Part shown: in pieces, positions 45,044 to 54,642 of the stretch | How positions within the stretch are numbered: the first letter of the stretch is position 1 | How the letters are laid out: every line of letters starts with the position of its first letter | From: Victivallales bacterium | GTDB lineage: Bacteria; Verrucomicrobiota; Lentisphaeria; Victivallales; GWF2-38-69 | Length of the DNA stretch: 62,184 nucleotides | Assembly: GCA_021733985.1 (NCBI GenBank) | Contig: JAIPJT010000011.1 | Span: 1 to 62,184, forward strand | Direction: 5' to 3' | Notes under the pieces: model-generated | Database searches by the model: none | What the model saw: only the letters and a program-made list of their open reading frames with translations | Told to the model about the DNA's origin: nothing | Program-made: the position numbers and the translations under genes

Positions 45044-46081
45044 ATGAAACTGAAGCGATTTTATGCCCGAAATAAAATAATCATTATTTTTATAACAGTA
45101 ATAATCCTGTTTTTCCTTTACTATCTTTACCTTCACAGACATCCCAGAACTCAAAATGCTTTTGTCATAGCAAATATCAGGCCCGTTTCGTCATTTGTTC
45201 CCGGTATCATATCTAAAATTTATGTAACAAACAAACAGAGGGTGGAAAAAGGCGATAAACTTTTTGATATATATAAAAAACCTTATGAGCTCAAGGTCGA
45301 TAAAATACAGGGAGAGCTTGAAGCCGCAGAATATAAAGTAAAAGCACTAAGCAGCAAACTTAGAATAGCGAAACTTAATGTAAAACAGGAAACAGCTAAA
45401 TTAGAAAACGCAGAATATCTTGCTAAACAGGCTATTTTCCTGAGTAAAGACCACGCTGTAGCAGAAAAAAGCGCGGAAAAACTCGACAGAGCAAGAGATG
45501 TCGCAGAAACTCAGCTTGAAATATCTCAAACAGAATTCAAGGCAAAACAGCAGGAATTAAATTATTATAAATCCCGTGTATCAAGCCTTAAAGCCATGCT
45601 CGAAGAAGCAAAAGTCAACCTCAGTTTCACAACAGTGTATGCAAAGTCCGACGGCATTATATCAAATATGTATATAACGGAAGGAATTTTTGCCGACCAG
45701 GGAAAACCTCTTTTCTCTTTTATCAATGATGAAAAATGGTGGATCCAGGCCAATATCAAAGAAACTGAACTTACCAATGTTAAAAAAGGCCAGAGAGTCT
45801 GGGTTAAACTCTGGCTCTACCCAAATAAGGTATTTGAAGGAGTCGTCTCAAATATAGGCTGGAATGTCAACCGGCAGAAAACCTCCCGGTTAAACTTTCT
45901 CCCAGAAGTCGAAAAAGAAAATGAATGGTTTCTTCTTCCACAGCGATTTCCTGTACAAATTGAGCTTGTTAACTTTAACCCGTCTAAATATCCTCTTCAT
46001 GCCGGAAGTACGGCTACAGTTGTGATTGATACAAAATCTCTTTTCTGGAAGCATATTTTCTGGAAAATTAACTGGTGGTAA
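45044..46081 (+). CDS. HlyD/EmrA-type membrane fusion protein
   Basis: A 345-residue periplasmic adaptor anchored by one N-terminal membrane segment (about 10-28). A lipoyl half (ISKIYVTNKQRVEKGDKLFDI), a long coiled-coil hairpin (about 90-190) and a second lipoyl half with VYAKSDGIISNMYI are in the expected order, then the beta-barrel. The start at 45044 is preferred over upstream frame extensions because the anchor follows it directly. It heads an operon with two FUSC-family membrane proteins, as AaeA does with AaeB, suggesting export of aromatic acids or similar compounds. Confidence 0.88.
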   Translation: MKLKRFYARNKIIIIFITVIILFFLYYLYLHRHPRTQNAFVIANIRPVSSFVPGIISKIYVTNKQRVEKGDKLFDIYKKPYELKVDKIQGELEAAEYKVKALSSKLRIAKLNVKQETAKLENAEYLAKQAIFLSKDHAVAEKSAEKLDRARDVAETQLEISQTEFKAKQQELNYYKSRVSSLKAMLEEAKVNLSFTTVYAKSDGIISNMYITEGIFADQGKPLFSFINDEKWWIQANIKETELTNVKKGQRVWVKLWLYPNKVFEGVVSNIGWNVNRQKTSRLNFLPEVEKENEWFLLPQRFPVQIELVNFNPSKYPLHAGSTATVVIDTKSLFWKHIFWKINWW

Positions 46082-46094
46082 ACATAATTTAATA

Positions 46095-47255
46095 ATGCTG
46101 ATTTTTAGAAAAATAACTGACTTATTTTACTACTACGATCCTTCCCTGGAATATTTAATTAAGGCTTTTATGATAACGCTCGGCTGCAGTCTGGGAGTTT
46201 TATTCATGCTGTATACCCATAAACCGTGTTCAATAATTATGATAATTGTTCCCCCTTACTTTCTAATGCTTAATTTTTCCATAAAAAAAAATAAAGATAG
46301 GCTGTTTTATTCCATGTTGTTTTTTTTATTGGTCTCTTTCTCCGGATTTTTTATAAGTTATTTTATTCTATATAAATGGATAATAGTCGTTTATATTTTT
46401 ATTACCTGCTATCTGATATTTTCAATCCCTAAACTTTCTCCACTGGCAAGCTTTGCAATCATACTTTCGGTTTCCATAATGCTCCCCGCCGGTTACAAGG
46501 CAGGAATAGACCGTATTTATGAAACAGTCATAAGTTTTATAATAAGCTTTACAGTTCTTTTTATTTATGAATATATAGCTGTAAAATTTATTATACGGTT
46601 GAGCCTTAAACGTGTTTCGGAACTTATAAGTGATCTTTTTAATATCTATACTCATGAACAAAACAATAATTACAGAAGCATTAAAAAACGCCTTCATAAT
46701 AAATATTTCTTTGAAAAAAAAATAATATTTGAGTCGGATAAGATACATACAGAAAATTTGTTTTTAAAACATATTGATATGTTCCATTACAAAACATCAA
46801 ATGCACTTTTTAAACTTGATATTTTAATAAACGAGAATGAGTACTTCCTTTCCAGGACAAATAAATACGCAAAAATAGTATCAAGAATTTTTATTCTTTT
46901 CAGGAAGCTGTCAAGAGATATAAGATTCCTAGAGTTCTATTCAGATGAATACAGAAATATTAACAAAAAACTGCCTGAAACCTTTGCCGTAATAAACAAC
47001 TTAAAAAAACGACTCTACACAATGCAGGAAGCGATTACAACGGATAAGCTTGAAATGAATTCGGTTAAAGATGAAACTCTTATCCGTGAATGGCTTAATA
47101 AAATAGAGCAAACTGCTGTTTCGAAAAAAAATATTTTCAGCAGCAAAGAACTTAAAATTTATTTTGGAATATACTGTATGCTTACTGATATGGATTCATT
47201 AAAAGATAAACTGAGCAAGAACAACTTTTTAAAGGTAATGAAAATTAATATATGA
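46095..47255 (+). CDS. FUSC-family inner-membrane protein, first of two
   Basis: A 386-residue protein with about six hydrophobic segments in the first 150 residues (from FMITLGCSLGVLFML to FIISFTVLFIYEYI) and a basic, helical cytoplasmic second half. This is the shape of half of an aromatic-acid exporter such as AaeB or of FUSC proteins. It starts 14 nt after the HlyD-type gene and overlaps the next gene by 4 nt. Sequence similarity to a specific family is weak; the assignment rests on topology and operon context. Confidence 0.65.
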   Translation: MLIFRKITDLFYYYDPSLEYLIKAFMITLGCSLGVLFMLYTHKPCSIIMIIVPPYFLMLNFSIKKNKDRLFYSMLFFLLVSFSGFFISYFILYKWIIVVYIFITCYLIFSIPKLSPLASFAIILSVSIMLPAGYKAGIDRIYETVISFIISFTVLFIYEYIAVKFIIRLSLKRVSELISDLFNIYTHEQNNNYRSIKKRLHNKYFFEKKIIFESDKIHTENLFLKHIDMFHYKTSNALFKLDILINENEYFLSRTNKYAKIVSRIFILFRKLSRDIRFLEFYSDEYRNINKKLPETFAVINNLKKRLYTMQEAITTDKLEMNSVKDETLIREWLNKIEQTAVSKKNIFSSKELKIYFGIYCMLTDMDSLKDKLSKNNFLKVMKINI

Positions 47256-48301
47256 AAAGTTCTTTTAATAAAAAAAATGAAATTTTACAGAAACAGGAGG
47301 CATTTTGTGTAGCTGTAGCACTCACACTGTCCGTAATAGCATCATTTTTTTTTAAAACCAGTCATGCATACTGGTTACCCATGACAGTAGCTTTAATTTT
47401 TCTAAGACCAGTCCGGGGCATGATACTGAAAAGGGCAGCGCATAGAATTATAGGAACATTTGCCGGACTTATTATGGCTTATCTTTATTTACAGACCCTA
47501 ATGTATTCAGATTACAGATGGGGCTACCTTCTCCCATTAATTTTCATGATTATGATCTACTTGATCCTTGTTACAGATAATTATGCAATAGCAGTCATTG
47601 TAATAACAATGTTCGTGCCTATTACTGAAGTAGTTAGTGGAAGCCCGGGTTACTTCCCTGAAAGAATATTTGTCAAGAGATTCTTCTTCACATCTCTTGG
47701 CTGTGTAACTGCTCTTATATGTGAATACTTTATATATAATACAGCCTCAGCCTCACAAAGGAAAATCAAATACAATACAAGAAACTACTTTAAAAATACC
47801 GGAAAAGCGCTGGAGTTATGCGCAGAGTGTTTTACAGGCAAAAAAAGGCTGAATTCAGAACTTAGGACACAAATTAAGAATATCATAGCATCTGGCCAGG
47901 CAATTGACAGCCTTTACTCTGTTTTAAAAACAGAATATAAAGAAGAGCCTCAGATGATTGAAATTATTAACCTAATAACTGAGAAGCTCTTCAAAATACA
48001 GAATAACATTTCCAAAATACTCTGTATAATAAACCACAGTACCTTTAATGAAACTTCACGAATTACAAAAGAAGAATTAACAGATATTTGCAATACTGTT
48101 TCAGGTAAGTTTAAAAATCTAACACGTTATTACTATACCGAAAACATCAGAAGCACAGACAATCCTCTAATTGAAGTTATAAAGAAAGCGAAGGAGGCAA
48201 ACCAATTATCGGCAACATATTTTTTTCTTGAAGAAATACTTGAAATAAACAAACATATAGACGAATACATCTTCAAAATCAGAAAACTAATAAGAGTATA
48301 A
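47252..48301 (+). CDS. FUSC-family inner-membrane protein, second of two
   Basis: A 349-residue protein with an N-terminal bundle of membrane helices (to about residue 170) containing the FUSC hallmark segment YWLPMTVALIFLRP...RAAHRIIGTFAG (about 48-78), then a cytoplasmic helical part. It overlaps the previous gene (ATGA). AaeB-type proteins normally carry two such halves in one chain; here they are two genes, which probably form a heterodimeric channel partner of the HlyD-type adaptor. Confidence 0.78.
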   Translation: MKSSFNKKNEILQKQEAFCVAVALTLSVIASFFFKTSHAYWLPMTVALIFLRPVRGMILKRAAHRIIGTFAGLIMAYLYLQTLMYSDYRWGYLLPLIFMIMIYLILVTDNYAIAVIVITMFVPITEVVSGSPGYFPERIFVKRFFFTSLGCVTALICEYFIYNTASASQRKIKYNTRNYFKNTGKALELCAECFTGKKRLNSELRTQIKNIIASGQAIDSLYSVLKTEYKEEPQMIEIINLITEKLFKIQNNISKILCIINHSTFNETSRITKEELTDICNTVSGKFKNLTRYYYTENIRSTDNPLIEVIKKAKEANQLSATYFFLEEILEINKHIDEYIFKIRKLIRV

Positions 48302-48398
48302 AAAGCCCTCTGCGGGTTGAAAATAATAATGCCCAAAACTAATTTATTTACCTTGAATAGTAAATACATTTTATATATAAACTGATAAAAGATTGATT

Positions 48399-49178
48399 AT
48401 GGAATTATTTGATACTCATTTTCACTGGTACGGGAAACCTGAACCCCAAACTATAGTAGATGAAGCAGAATCCAGCGATGTTAAATATATGTTATGCTCA
48501 GGCTGGGATTCCGCTTCTTCACAAAATGCCGCAGAATTTTCAGAAAAATTTGAAGGCTGCTGGTTTTCTGCAGGAGTCCACCCTCATGAGGCATCCGGGT
48601 TTGATTTTAATTTTCATCCCTTTAAAAAACTTACTTCATATAAACAATGCAGGGCAGTAGGAGAAGTCGGACTTGATTACTTTTATGAAAATTCCGACAG
48701 GCAAACACAATTACAGGTTTTTGAAAAATTTACTGAATTTGCTTTAGAAGTAAATAAGCCACTTGTAATTCACTGCCGGGATAAAGAAAATCGTAATGAT
48801 ACATATATTGAAACCTTTAATGTTATTAAAGATTTCACTAAAGATAACGGTAAATTCGGAATCCACTGCTATACAGGAAACGGTTACTGGCTCGAAAAAT
48901 TTTTAGACCTTGGCGCATACATTGGCATCACAGGAATAATAACTTTCCCGAAAGCTGCTAATTTAAGAGATATTATAAATATCATACCCGATGACAAACT
49001 TCTGCTTGAAACAGATTCACCATATTTAGCACCAAAACCGTACAGGGGTAAAACAAACTTCCCTAAATACCTTAAGTATATTGCTTCAGCTGTCGCAAAA
49101 GAAAAAAACAATACTGTCGAAAAAGTAGCAGAAGTAACTACTGAAAATGCATTTAATTTTTTTGAACTGAATAGATAG
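48399..49178 (+). CDS. tatD: TatD-family metal-dependent hydrolase
   Basis: A 259-residue TIM-barrel deoxyribonuclease-like protein. Metal ligands appear in DTHFHW, GVHPHE, GEVGLDYF, VIHCRD and HCYTG, and LLETDSPYLAPKPYRGK is the family signature. The ATG at 48399 is chosen over an in-frame TTG two codons earlier. TatD acts in DNA repair, 3'-5' exonuclease activity or D-Tyr-tRNA deacylation in different organisms. It stands between the efflux operon and glmM. Confidence 0.92.
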   Translation: MELFDTHFHWYGKPEPQTIVDEAESSDVKYMLCSGWDSASSQNAAEFSEKFEGCWFSAGVHPHEASGFDFNFHPFKKLTSYKQCRAVGEVGLDYFYENSDRQTQLQVFEKFTEFALEVNKPLVIHCRDKENRNDTYIETFNVIKDFTKDNGKFGIHCYTGNGYWLEKFLDLGAYIGITGIITFPKAANLRDIINIIPDDKLLLETDSPYLAPKPYRGKTNFPKYLKYIASAVAKEKNNTVEKVAEVTTENAFNFFELNR

Positions 49179-49222
49179 ATGTTTGCTGTAGTTAGATATT
49201 AATTTAAATATTGGGAATTATT

Positions 49223-50590
49223 ATGGAAAAAAAACTTTTTGGTACTGACGGCATCAGAGGTAAGGCAAATACTTATCCAATTACCCCGGAAGTCGCTCTT
49301 CGACTGGGAAAAGCCGTTGCAGCTCATTACAAAGCAGTAGGAAAACATAATACAAGAGTTGTAATCGGTAAAGACACACGGCTCTCCGGATATATGCTGG
49401 AAACAGCTCTGGTCAGCGGCCTTGTAAGCATGGGGATGGATGTAATGCAGGTAGGCCCGCTCCCGACTCCGGCAATAGCACATCTCATAAAATCCTTCGG
49501 CGCAAACTGCGGTATAATGATTACAGCTTCACATAATCCGTATACTGATAACGGCATCAAACTGTTCGGTGCCGACGGTTTTAAGCTTCCGGACAGCACA
49601 GAGCTTAAAATAGAAGACCTAATGCTCAACCGTAATATTAGTAGTGATCATGTAAACATGAAAATGCTCGGTAAAGCATACAGAATTGATGACGCAAGAG
49701 GAAGATATATTGAATTTGCCAAAAGTTCAATAAAAAGCAAAAGCCTAAAAGGAATTAAAGTTGTACTGGACTGTGCAAACGGTTCAGCATACTGCATTGC
49801 CCCGTGGATATTTAAAGAGCTCGGCGCCGAAGTTATAAAGGTTGCAACTCACCCTGACGGATATAACATAAACAAAAAATGCGGAGCAACTGTCCCCGGC
49901 AATATTTCGAATATCGTAAGAGAAAAAAGGGCTGACGTCGGTATTTGTTTTGACGGTGATGCCGACAGGGTGATAATGCTGGACAGTAATGGCGGTATAG
50001 TTAACGGAGACAGAATTCTTGGACTATGCGCTATCGATTATAAAGAAAAAGGACGCCTTGCCGGTAACACTCTTGTTACAACTGTTATGAGTAATATGGG
50101 ACTGTTCCAGGCATTGGAGGAAAGAGATATAAAAGTGGAAAAAACAAAAGTCGGAGACAGGTATGTCATAGAAAGAATGAGGGAAAAAGGGTTTAACCTT
50201 GGGGGAGAACAGTCAGGACACCTGATCTTCATGGACTACGTCACTACAGGAGACGGTATTATTTCTGCACTTCATGTATTAAGACTTATGAAAGAAAAGC
50301 AGAAACCCCTGGCCGAACTTGCAAATTTTATGAATGACTTCCCTCAGGAACTGGTTAATATAAAAGTTGGAAAGAAACTTCCGGTTGAAGATATTCCTAA
50401 ACTGAAAAATGAAATTGATAACTGCGAGAGAGAACTCGGAAATAACGGAAGGACTTTAATCAGATACTCCGGGACGGAAAATTTAATGCGTGTAATGGTA
50501 GAGGCAAAAAAATATAATATAGCTTTAAAATGGGCAAACAGTATCTCAAATATTGTTAAACAGGAAATTGGAGAAGAGGAAGAAGAATGA
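49223..50590 (+). CDS. glmM: phosphoglucosamine mutase
   Basis: Interconverts glucosamine-6-P and glucosamine-1-P for peptidoglycan and lipid A. The active serine is S103 in TASHNP, the Mg-binding loop is DGDADRV (about 242-248) and the sugar loop GEQSGH is present; RYSGTENLMRVM is the phosphate-binding C-terminal motif. Length is 455. The start follows TTGGGAATTATT, and an upstream TTG is less likely. It overlaps a hexapeptide acetyltransferase gene by 4 nt, suggesting that the two act in sequence. Confidence 0.95.
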   Translation: MEKKLFGTDGIRGKANTYPITPEVALRLGKAVAAHYKAVGKHNTRVVIGKDTRLSGYMLETALVSGLVSMGMDVMQVGPLPTPAIAHLIKSFGANCGIMITASHNPYTDNGIKLFGADGFKLPDSTELKIEDLMLNRNISSDHVNMKMLGKAYRIDDARGRYIEFAKSSIKSKSLKGIKVVLDCANGSAYCIAPWIFKELGAEVIKVATHPDGYNINKKCGATVPGNISNIVREKRADVGICFDGDADRVIMLDSNGGIVNGDRILGLCAIDYKEKGRLAGNTLVTTVMSNMGLFQALEERDIKVEKTKVGDRYVIERMREKGFNLGGEQSGHLIFMDYVTTGDGIISALHVLRLMKEKQKPLAELANFMNDFPQELVNIKVGKKLPVEDIPKLKNEIDNCERELGNNGRTLIRYSGTENLMRVMVEAKKYNIALKWANSISNIVKQEIGEEEEE

Positions 50591-51468
50591 AAATAAATGT
50601 TTTTAATCCAGACAACTGTATCGGATTTGAACCGCTTACCTGCACAAGACAACTGAGCAATTGTGAGGCGGGCGGCTCCACTATAGAAAACCTCCTGAAA
50701 GATAAAATCAGCATGTTAATCAGTTCCTTTACGATAAAACCTAACAATATTGAATTAAATATCAGAAGCGATTTCTGGCCTTCCGAAAAAATATTAATAT
50801 CTGTACTGAAAGACAAAGTAGCTGTAGTTAACAGTAATAACAGCCCTGTATGTTTTATAACTGAAAATACAGATAAAACCATAAATTCCGACGAGAACTG
50901 TATTGAGCTGAATTATTCATGGGACCTGCTTAAAATTAATGAAGTTATAATTAAACAGCTTGATGAAAATAAAATTGCAGGAACTGTTAGAGAAAATGTT
51001 GTTATTGACGGAAAAATAACAGTCGGCGAAGGTACAGTCCTCCTCCCGGGCGTCTATATTGAAGGGAATGCCGTTATAGGCAGCAACTGCAAAATAGGAC
51101 CGAACTGTTATATCAGAGGTAATACACATATCGGCAATAACTGCCATGTCGGACAGGCAGTGGAAATTAAGAATTCAATACTTATGAACAAAGTCAGTGT
51201 CGGTCATCTAAGTTACGTTGGCGATGCAGTATTAGGAGAAAAAACTAATTTCGGTGCAGGAACAGTCATGGCTAACTTGAGACATGACGGAAAAAACCAC
51301 AAATCGATCATTGACAGACATGCTGTGGATACAGGCAGAAGAAAATTCGGTGTAATTATAGGAGATAATGTACATACCGGTATTAATACCTCCTTCTTCC
51401 CGGGGAGAAAAATGTGGCCCGGTACAGATACTAGACCGGGAGAAACTGTTTCAAGAGATAAAAAATAA
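50587..51468 (+). CDS. left-handed beta-helix acetyltransferase, GlmU-C-like
   Basis: A 293-residue protein. The N-terminal 130 residues begin KINVFNPDNCIGFEPLTCTRQ and lack the nucleotidyltransferase motif of GlmU. From about residue 138 hexapeptide repeats form a beta-helix, including GHLSYVGDAVLGEKTNFGAG, ANLRHDGKNHKS, VDTGRRKFGVIIGDNVHTGIN and SFFPGRKMWPGT. These are typical of sugar-phosphate N-acetyltransferase tails of archaeal-type bifunctional enzymes. Translational coupling with glmM suggests acetylation of glucosamine-1-phosphate, leaving the uridylyl step to another protein. The N-terminal half may be a decayed UGP domain. Confidence 0.78.
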   Translation: MKINVFNPDNCIGFEPLTCTRQLSNCEAGGSTIENLLKDKISMLISSFTIKPNNIELNIRSDFWPSEKILISVLKDKVAVVNSNNSPVCFITENTDKTINSDENCIELNYSWDLLKINEVIIKQLDENKIAGTVRENVVIDGKITVGEGTVLLPGVYIEGNAVIGSNCKIGPNCYIRGNTHIGNNCHVGQAVEIKNSILMNKVSVGHLSYVGDAVLGEKTNFGAGTVMANLRHDGKNHKSIIDRHAVDTGRRKFGVIIGDNVHTGINTSFFPGRKMWPGTDTRPGETVSRDKK

Positions 51469-51542
51469 ACTGTTCGACTTTCATAATCCAGAATTCCGGC
51501 ACAATCCTTATGTTCCTCATGATATTATCAAATAGGATTCAG

Positions 51543-51569
51543 CCTGGACTTACCAGGTAAGAATTCTTA
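51543..51569. terminator. small hairpins between convergent genes
   Basis: CCTGG/CCAGG with a 5-nt loop (51543-51557) followed by the palindrome TAAGAATTCTTA (51558-51569), between the acetyltransferase gene and mlaD. A weak bidirectional terminator candidate. Confidence 0.35.
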
Positions 51570-51573
51570 AATT

Positions 51574-52542
51574 TCAGTAAGCCGGCACTACTTTACGTTT
51601 GCCTGTACCCCATATGACGGAATCAGGCGAGCGATTTAGTTCTTCTGATAACGCCTCTACAGAAGCGGCAGCCGAGTTAAAATTGTCAATAGCCTGATTA
51701 AGTTTGTCAGAAGACCCTTTTATGGAACTCCTGATTTCGCTTGAAGTTTCCGATATGTTGCTTGCTTTAAGCTCTTTATTTATTATTTTCGTAATTTCGA
51801 TAATTTCAGCCACAATAGCATCGATTTTTCCACTGAACCTATTAATATTTTTTTCCGTAAGAGTTTGTTCAAGATTATGGGAAATACTGCGGATATTCCT
51901 GCTTGTACTTTCAAGGTCTTTGATAACACCCTGCATGTTACCGCTTTCAAGAAATTTATTAATTTTTACTAAAGCTTTATTTACTCTGCTAAAAATCTTG
52001 TCTATACTTGTAAATTTGGCAAGCGAAGTGTCTATGCGTTTCATTATATTACCGAAAAGGACCGGTTTAACAGAAGGTATATAAACCGGATGCACGTCAG
52101 GCAGTGAGGGTTTTTGGGCTAAAGGGCTGCCTTCAGGTTTAAAGTACTCCATTTCCTGATACAGCGCACCTGTAATGCCTTCATATTTCAGCTGACATCT
52201 CAGTCCCTTTTTTACTTCTTTTGTTACAAACTCACTGAACATTCGTTTTATATTTCCTGCATCTTTATAGTTGAGCTTTTCCGGAAAAATGTTCATATAG
52301 ATATAAACATTCTGGCCTACAGGCGATATTTTCACTTCTGTAACTTCCCCTATAGGAACGCCATTAAGTTTAACTTTTGCTCCTACAGCCAGTCCCTGGA
52401 CAGATCCTTTTACTACTGTCATACAATGTATTCTACTTTTAAATATGTTCAGAGCCCCTAAAACAAATATTGAAACTAAGAAGATCAGAAAGGCCGTAAC
52501 TATAAAAAAACCGAGTTTATACTTATTTGCCTGATGTGACAT
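51574..52542 (-). CDS. mlaD: MlaD-type MCE lipid-transport protein
   Basis: A 322-residue periplasmic substrate-binding subunit anchored by an N-terminal membrane helix (about 8-30). The MCE domain (about 37-115) contains GSVQGLAVGAKVKLNGVPIGEVTEV. A long helical C-terminal region (about 175-310) with repeated hydrophobic heptads follows, longer than in E. coli MlaD and more like PqiB/Mce helices. A perfect AAGGAGG precedes the ATG. It is separated from mlaF by 214 nt that hold copy B of the 100-bp element. Probable function is glycerophospholipid transport between the membranes. Confidence 0.88.
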   Translation of the reverse strand: MSHQANKYKLGFFIVTAFLIFLVSIFVLGALNIFKSRIHCMTVVKGSVQGLAVGAKVKLNGVPIGEVTEVKISPVGQNVYIYMNIFPEKLNYKDAGNIKRMFSEFVTKEVKKGLRCQLKYEGITGALYQEMEYFKPEGSPLAQKPSLPDVHPVYIPSVKPVLFGNIMKRIDTSLAKFTSIDKIFSRVNKALVKINKFLESGNMQGVIKDLESTSRNIRSISHNLEQTLTEKNINRFSGKIDAIVAEIIEITKIINKELKASNISETSSEIRSSIKGSSDKLNQAIDNFNSAAASVEALSEELNRSPDSVIWGTGKRKVVPAY

Positions 52543-52555
52543 ATTTTCACCTCCT

Positions 52556-52655
52556 TATTGGACGGTCCACGAAAGGTTTTTCAGAGCTTTGATTTTTCTT
52601 TTGTTATGTAAATCATATCACTAGATCCATAATTTTTCACAGCCGTCTAATTATA
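52556..52655 (-). repeat. 100-bp repeated element, copy B, upstream of mlaD
   Basis: Minus-strand copy of the element at 24029-24128, with left end TAATTAGACGG and right end CCGTCCAATAA running into the mlaD AAGGAGG site. The internal hairpin is AATTATGG/ATATGATT: relative to copy A, two changes convert Watson-Crick pairs to G-U pairs in the sense RNA and one breaks a pair. About 88% identical to copy A by eye, with one single-base gap. Confidence 0.8.
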
Positions 52656-52756
52656 AATAAAATTTTTCTTTATCAAATGATTAAATTGTATGCAATTACT
52701 TTTTCGGGGGATCTCAGTGTTTTGAACGAAAATTCTTTTCGCGAAACATCTAATAA

Positions 52757-53506
52757 TTACCTCGATCTGTTTAGAAACTTCCTTACCCAGGAAATAGAAC
52801 TTTCTCTTACTTTATGCGGTTCGCCATGAGCCACAATAGTTTTTTTATTCTGATCAAGTACTATTATTGTATCAGCTATAGCAAAGATACTTTCAAGCTC
52901 ATGAGTAACAATTATGATTGTTGTTCCCAGTTCATTTTTCAGTTCCAGGATCAGGTCGTCAAGTTCAATAGAAGTTAACGGGTCAAGCCCTGCAGACGGT
53001 TCATCAAAAAAGAGAATATCAGGATTCAGTGCCAGTGCCCTGGCTATAGCGGCTCTTTTTTTCATGCCCCCGCTCAGTTCATGCGGATAATAATCTTCAA
53101 AACCAGACAAACCAACTAAACCCAGTTTTGCCCTCGATAGTGAAGCTGTGTATTCAGGAGGAAGTTCAGTGAATTCCCTCAAGGGCAGCATAACATTTTC
53201 AAGTATATTCATAGAACTGAAAAGTGCGCCTGACTGATATAAAACTCCAATATGCTGATTCAGCTTGATAAGTTCACTTTCTTCGAACTTAACAATATCT
53301 TTTCCGTTAATTATAATTTCGCCTTTCAACGGTTTATAAAGGCCGATCATATGTTTGAGTATTGTACTTTTCCCGCTTCCCGAACCGCCGAGAATGGCAA
53401 ATATTTCCCCTCTTTTTACAGAAAAATTTATATCTTTTAGGACTAAGTTTTCATCATAGCCTATATCAAGGCCATTTACAGTTACTATATTATCGTTTTT
53501 CATCAT
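52757..53506 (-). CDS. mlaF: Mla-type ABC transporter ATP-binding protein
   Basis: Cytosolic ATPase of the lipid transporter, 249 residues. Walker A is GGSGSGKST (40-48), the signature is LSGGMKKRAAIARAL, Walker B is ILFFDEPSAGLDP and the switch is VTHE. The SGGMKKR form of the signature is typical of MlaF/Mkl. It follows mlaE by only 5 nt; the ATG doublet at the start leaves one residue of doubt. Confidence 0.94.
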   Translation of the reverse strand: MMKNDNIVTVNGLDIGYDENLVLKDINFSVKRGEIFAILGGSGSGKSTILKHMIGLYKPLKGEIIINGKDIVKFEESELIKLNQHIGVLYQSGALFSSMNILENVMLPLREFTELPPEYTASLSRAKLGLVGLSGFEDYYPHELSGGMKKRAAIARALALNPDILFFDEPSAGLDPLTSIELDDLILELKNELGTTIIIVTHELESIFAIADTIIVLDQNKKTIVAHGEPHKVRESSISWVRKFLNRSR

Positions 53507-53511
53507 ATTAA

Positions 53512-54642
53512 TCAGGAGTTTAGAATTACTGTAATTATTGAATCAGCTACTACTATTAAAAAAATACTGCTTACAACTGCAGAAGTAGCCGAATGCCCTA
53601 CCCCTTTAGCATCCTTTTCAGCCTCAATGCCCCGTAAACATGAGATGCCTGATATTAAAACGGCATAAATTGCGCTCTTGAAAATGCTTTCAAAAACATC
53701 AAAACATTTCAAAGAAGAAATCGTCCTCAGATAATATTCACTAAGGGTTATATCACTTGTAAGAGTTCCAACAGCCATACCCCCAATAATACCCGCCACA
53801 TTACCTACTACAGTCAGCAGCGGCATAACCAGTATAAGTGCAAGCATTTTCGGTAGAACCAAAAAACTGCTTATTTCAAGCCCCATCGTCTTCATTGCAT
53901 CAATTTCCTCATTTACTTTCATCGTACTTATTTCCGAGGCAAATGCGGAACCCGCTCTCCCGACACAAATCATAGCAACCATAAGAGCTCCGAGTTCTTT
54001 AACAATTGAAAGACCTACAAGGTTTGCCGTATAAATTGAAAGCCCGAATTTCCCCATTTGAACTATACCCTGAAATGCCAGTATAGCACCTAACAGAAAA
54101 CATAAAAGCAAAACTATCGGTATAGCATCAGTGCCTGCTTTATCCATATAGTAAAAAGTTTCACGCCATTTAACTTTTGAAGGATGTCTTATTGATTTAC
54201 AGATAGTATAAAAAAGGTCGCCGGTAAAATAAAAAAGATTAGCGGCATCTTTAAAAAACTTTAAGGTTGATTCGCCTATATTCGTAAAAAATGATTCATC
54301 ATTTCTCGGTTTAAAAAGCAGAGTGGCATACCCTGTTGCATCTCGTCTTATTCCCGTTTTTAACAAAAATTTGCTTAATTCAGAAGAAAGGTTGTTCAGC
54401 TTTACTTTTATTTTTTTTCTCATAAAAAAACGTATAGCAGAGTCAAGAAAAGCTGTTGTTTTGAGATCAGTACCCGGAATGCGTGATAAATCAAATACTA
54501 CCTCTTCAATACCCTTTAGTTCAATCCCCTCTATCATCCTGTAACATATAGTAATCTCTTCGTCCGTTTCTGCAGAAGACGGAAAATTTGACAATTCCAA
54601 TCCTTCTTCGAAATATGAAATATTTAAATTAAAATTTTTCAT
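53512..54642 (-). CDS. mlaE: MlaE-type permease with fused N-terminal STAS (MlaB-like) domain
   Basis: A 376-residue protein. Residues 1-105 form a STAS-like domain (VVFDLSRIPGTDLKTTAFLDSAIRFF) that corresponds to MlaB. The rest is the MlaE permease with about five membrane helices and the conserved GAILAFQGIVQMGKFG, GRAGSAFASEISTMKVNEEIDAM motif (EQ-loop-like coupling helix). Fusion of the two is known in many bacteria. It is first in the leftward unit mlaE-mlaF-mlaD. Confidence 0.93.
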   Translation of the reverse strand: MKNFNLNISYFEEGLELSNFPSSAETDEEITICYRMIEGIELKGIEEVVFDLSRIPGTDLKTTAFLDSAIRFFMRKKIKVKLNNLSSELSKFLLKTGIRRDATGYATLLFKPRNDESFFTNIGESTLKFFKDAANLFYFTGDLFYTICKSIRHPSKVKWRETFYYMDKAGTDAIPIVLLLCFLLGAILAFQGIVQMGKFGLSIYTANLVGLSIVKELGALMVAMICVGRAGSAFASEISTMKVNEEIDAMKTMGLEISSFLVLPKMLALILVMPLLTVVGNVAGIIGGMAVGTLTSDITLSEYYLRTISSLKCFDVFESIFKSAIYAVLISGISCLRGIEAEKDAKGVGHSATSAVVSSIFLIVVADSIITVILNS

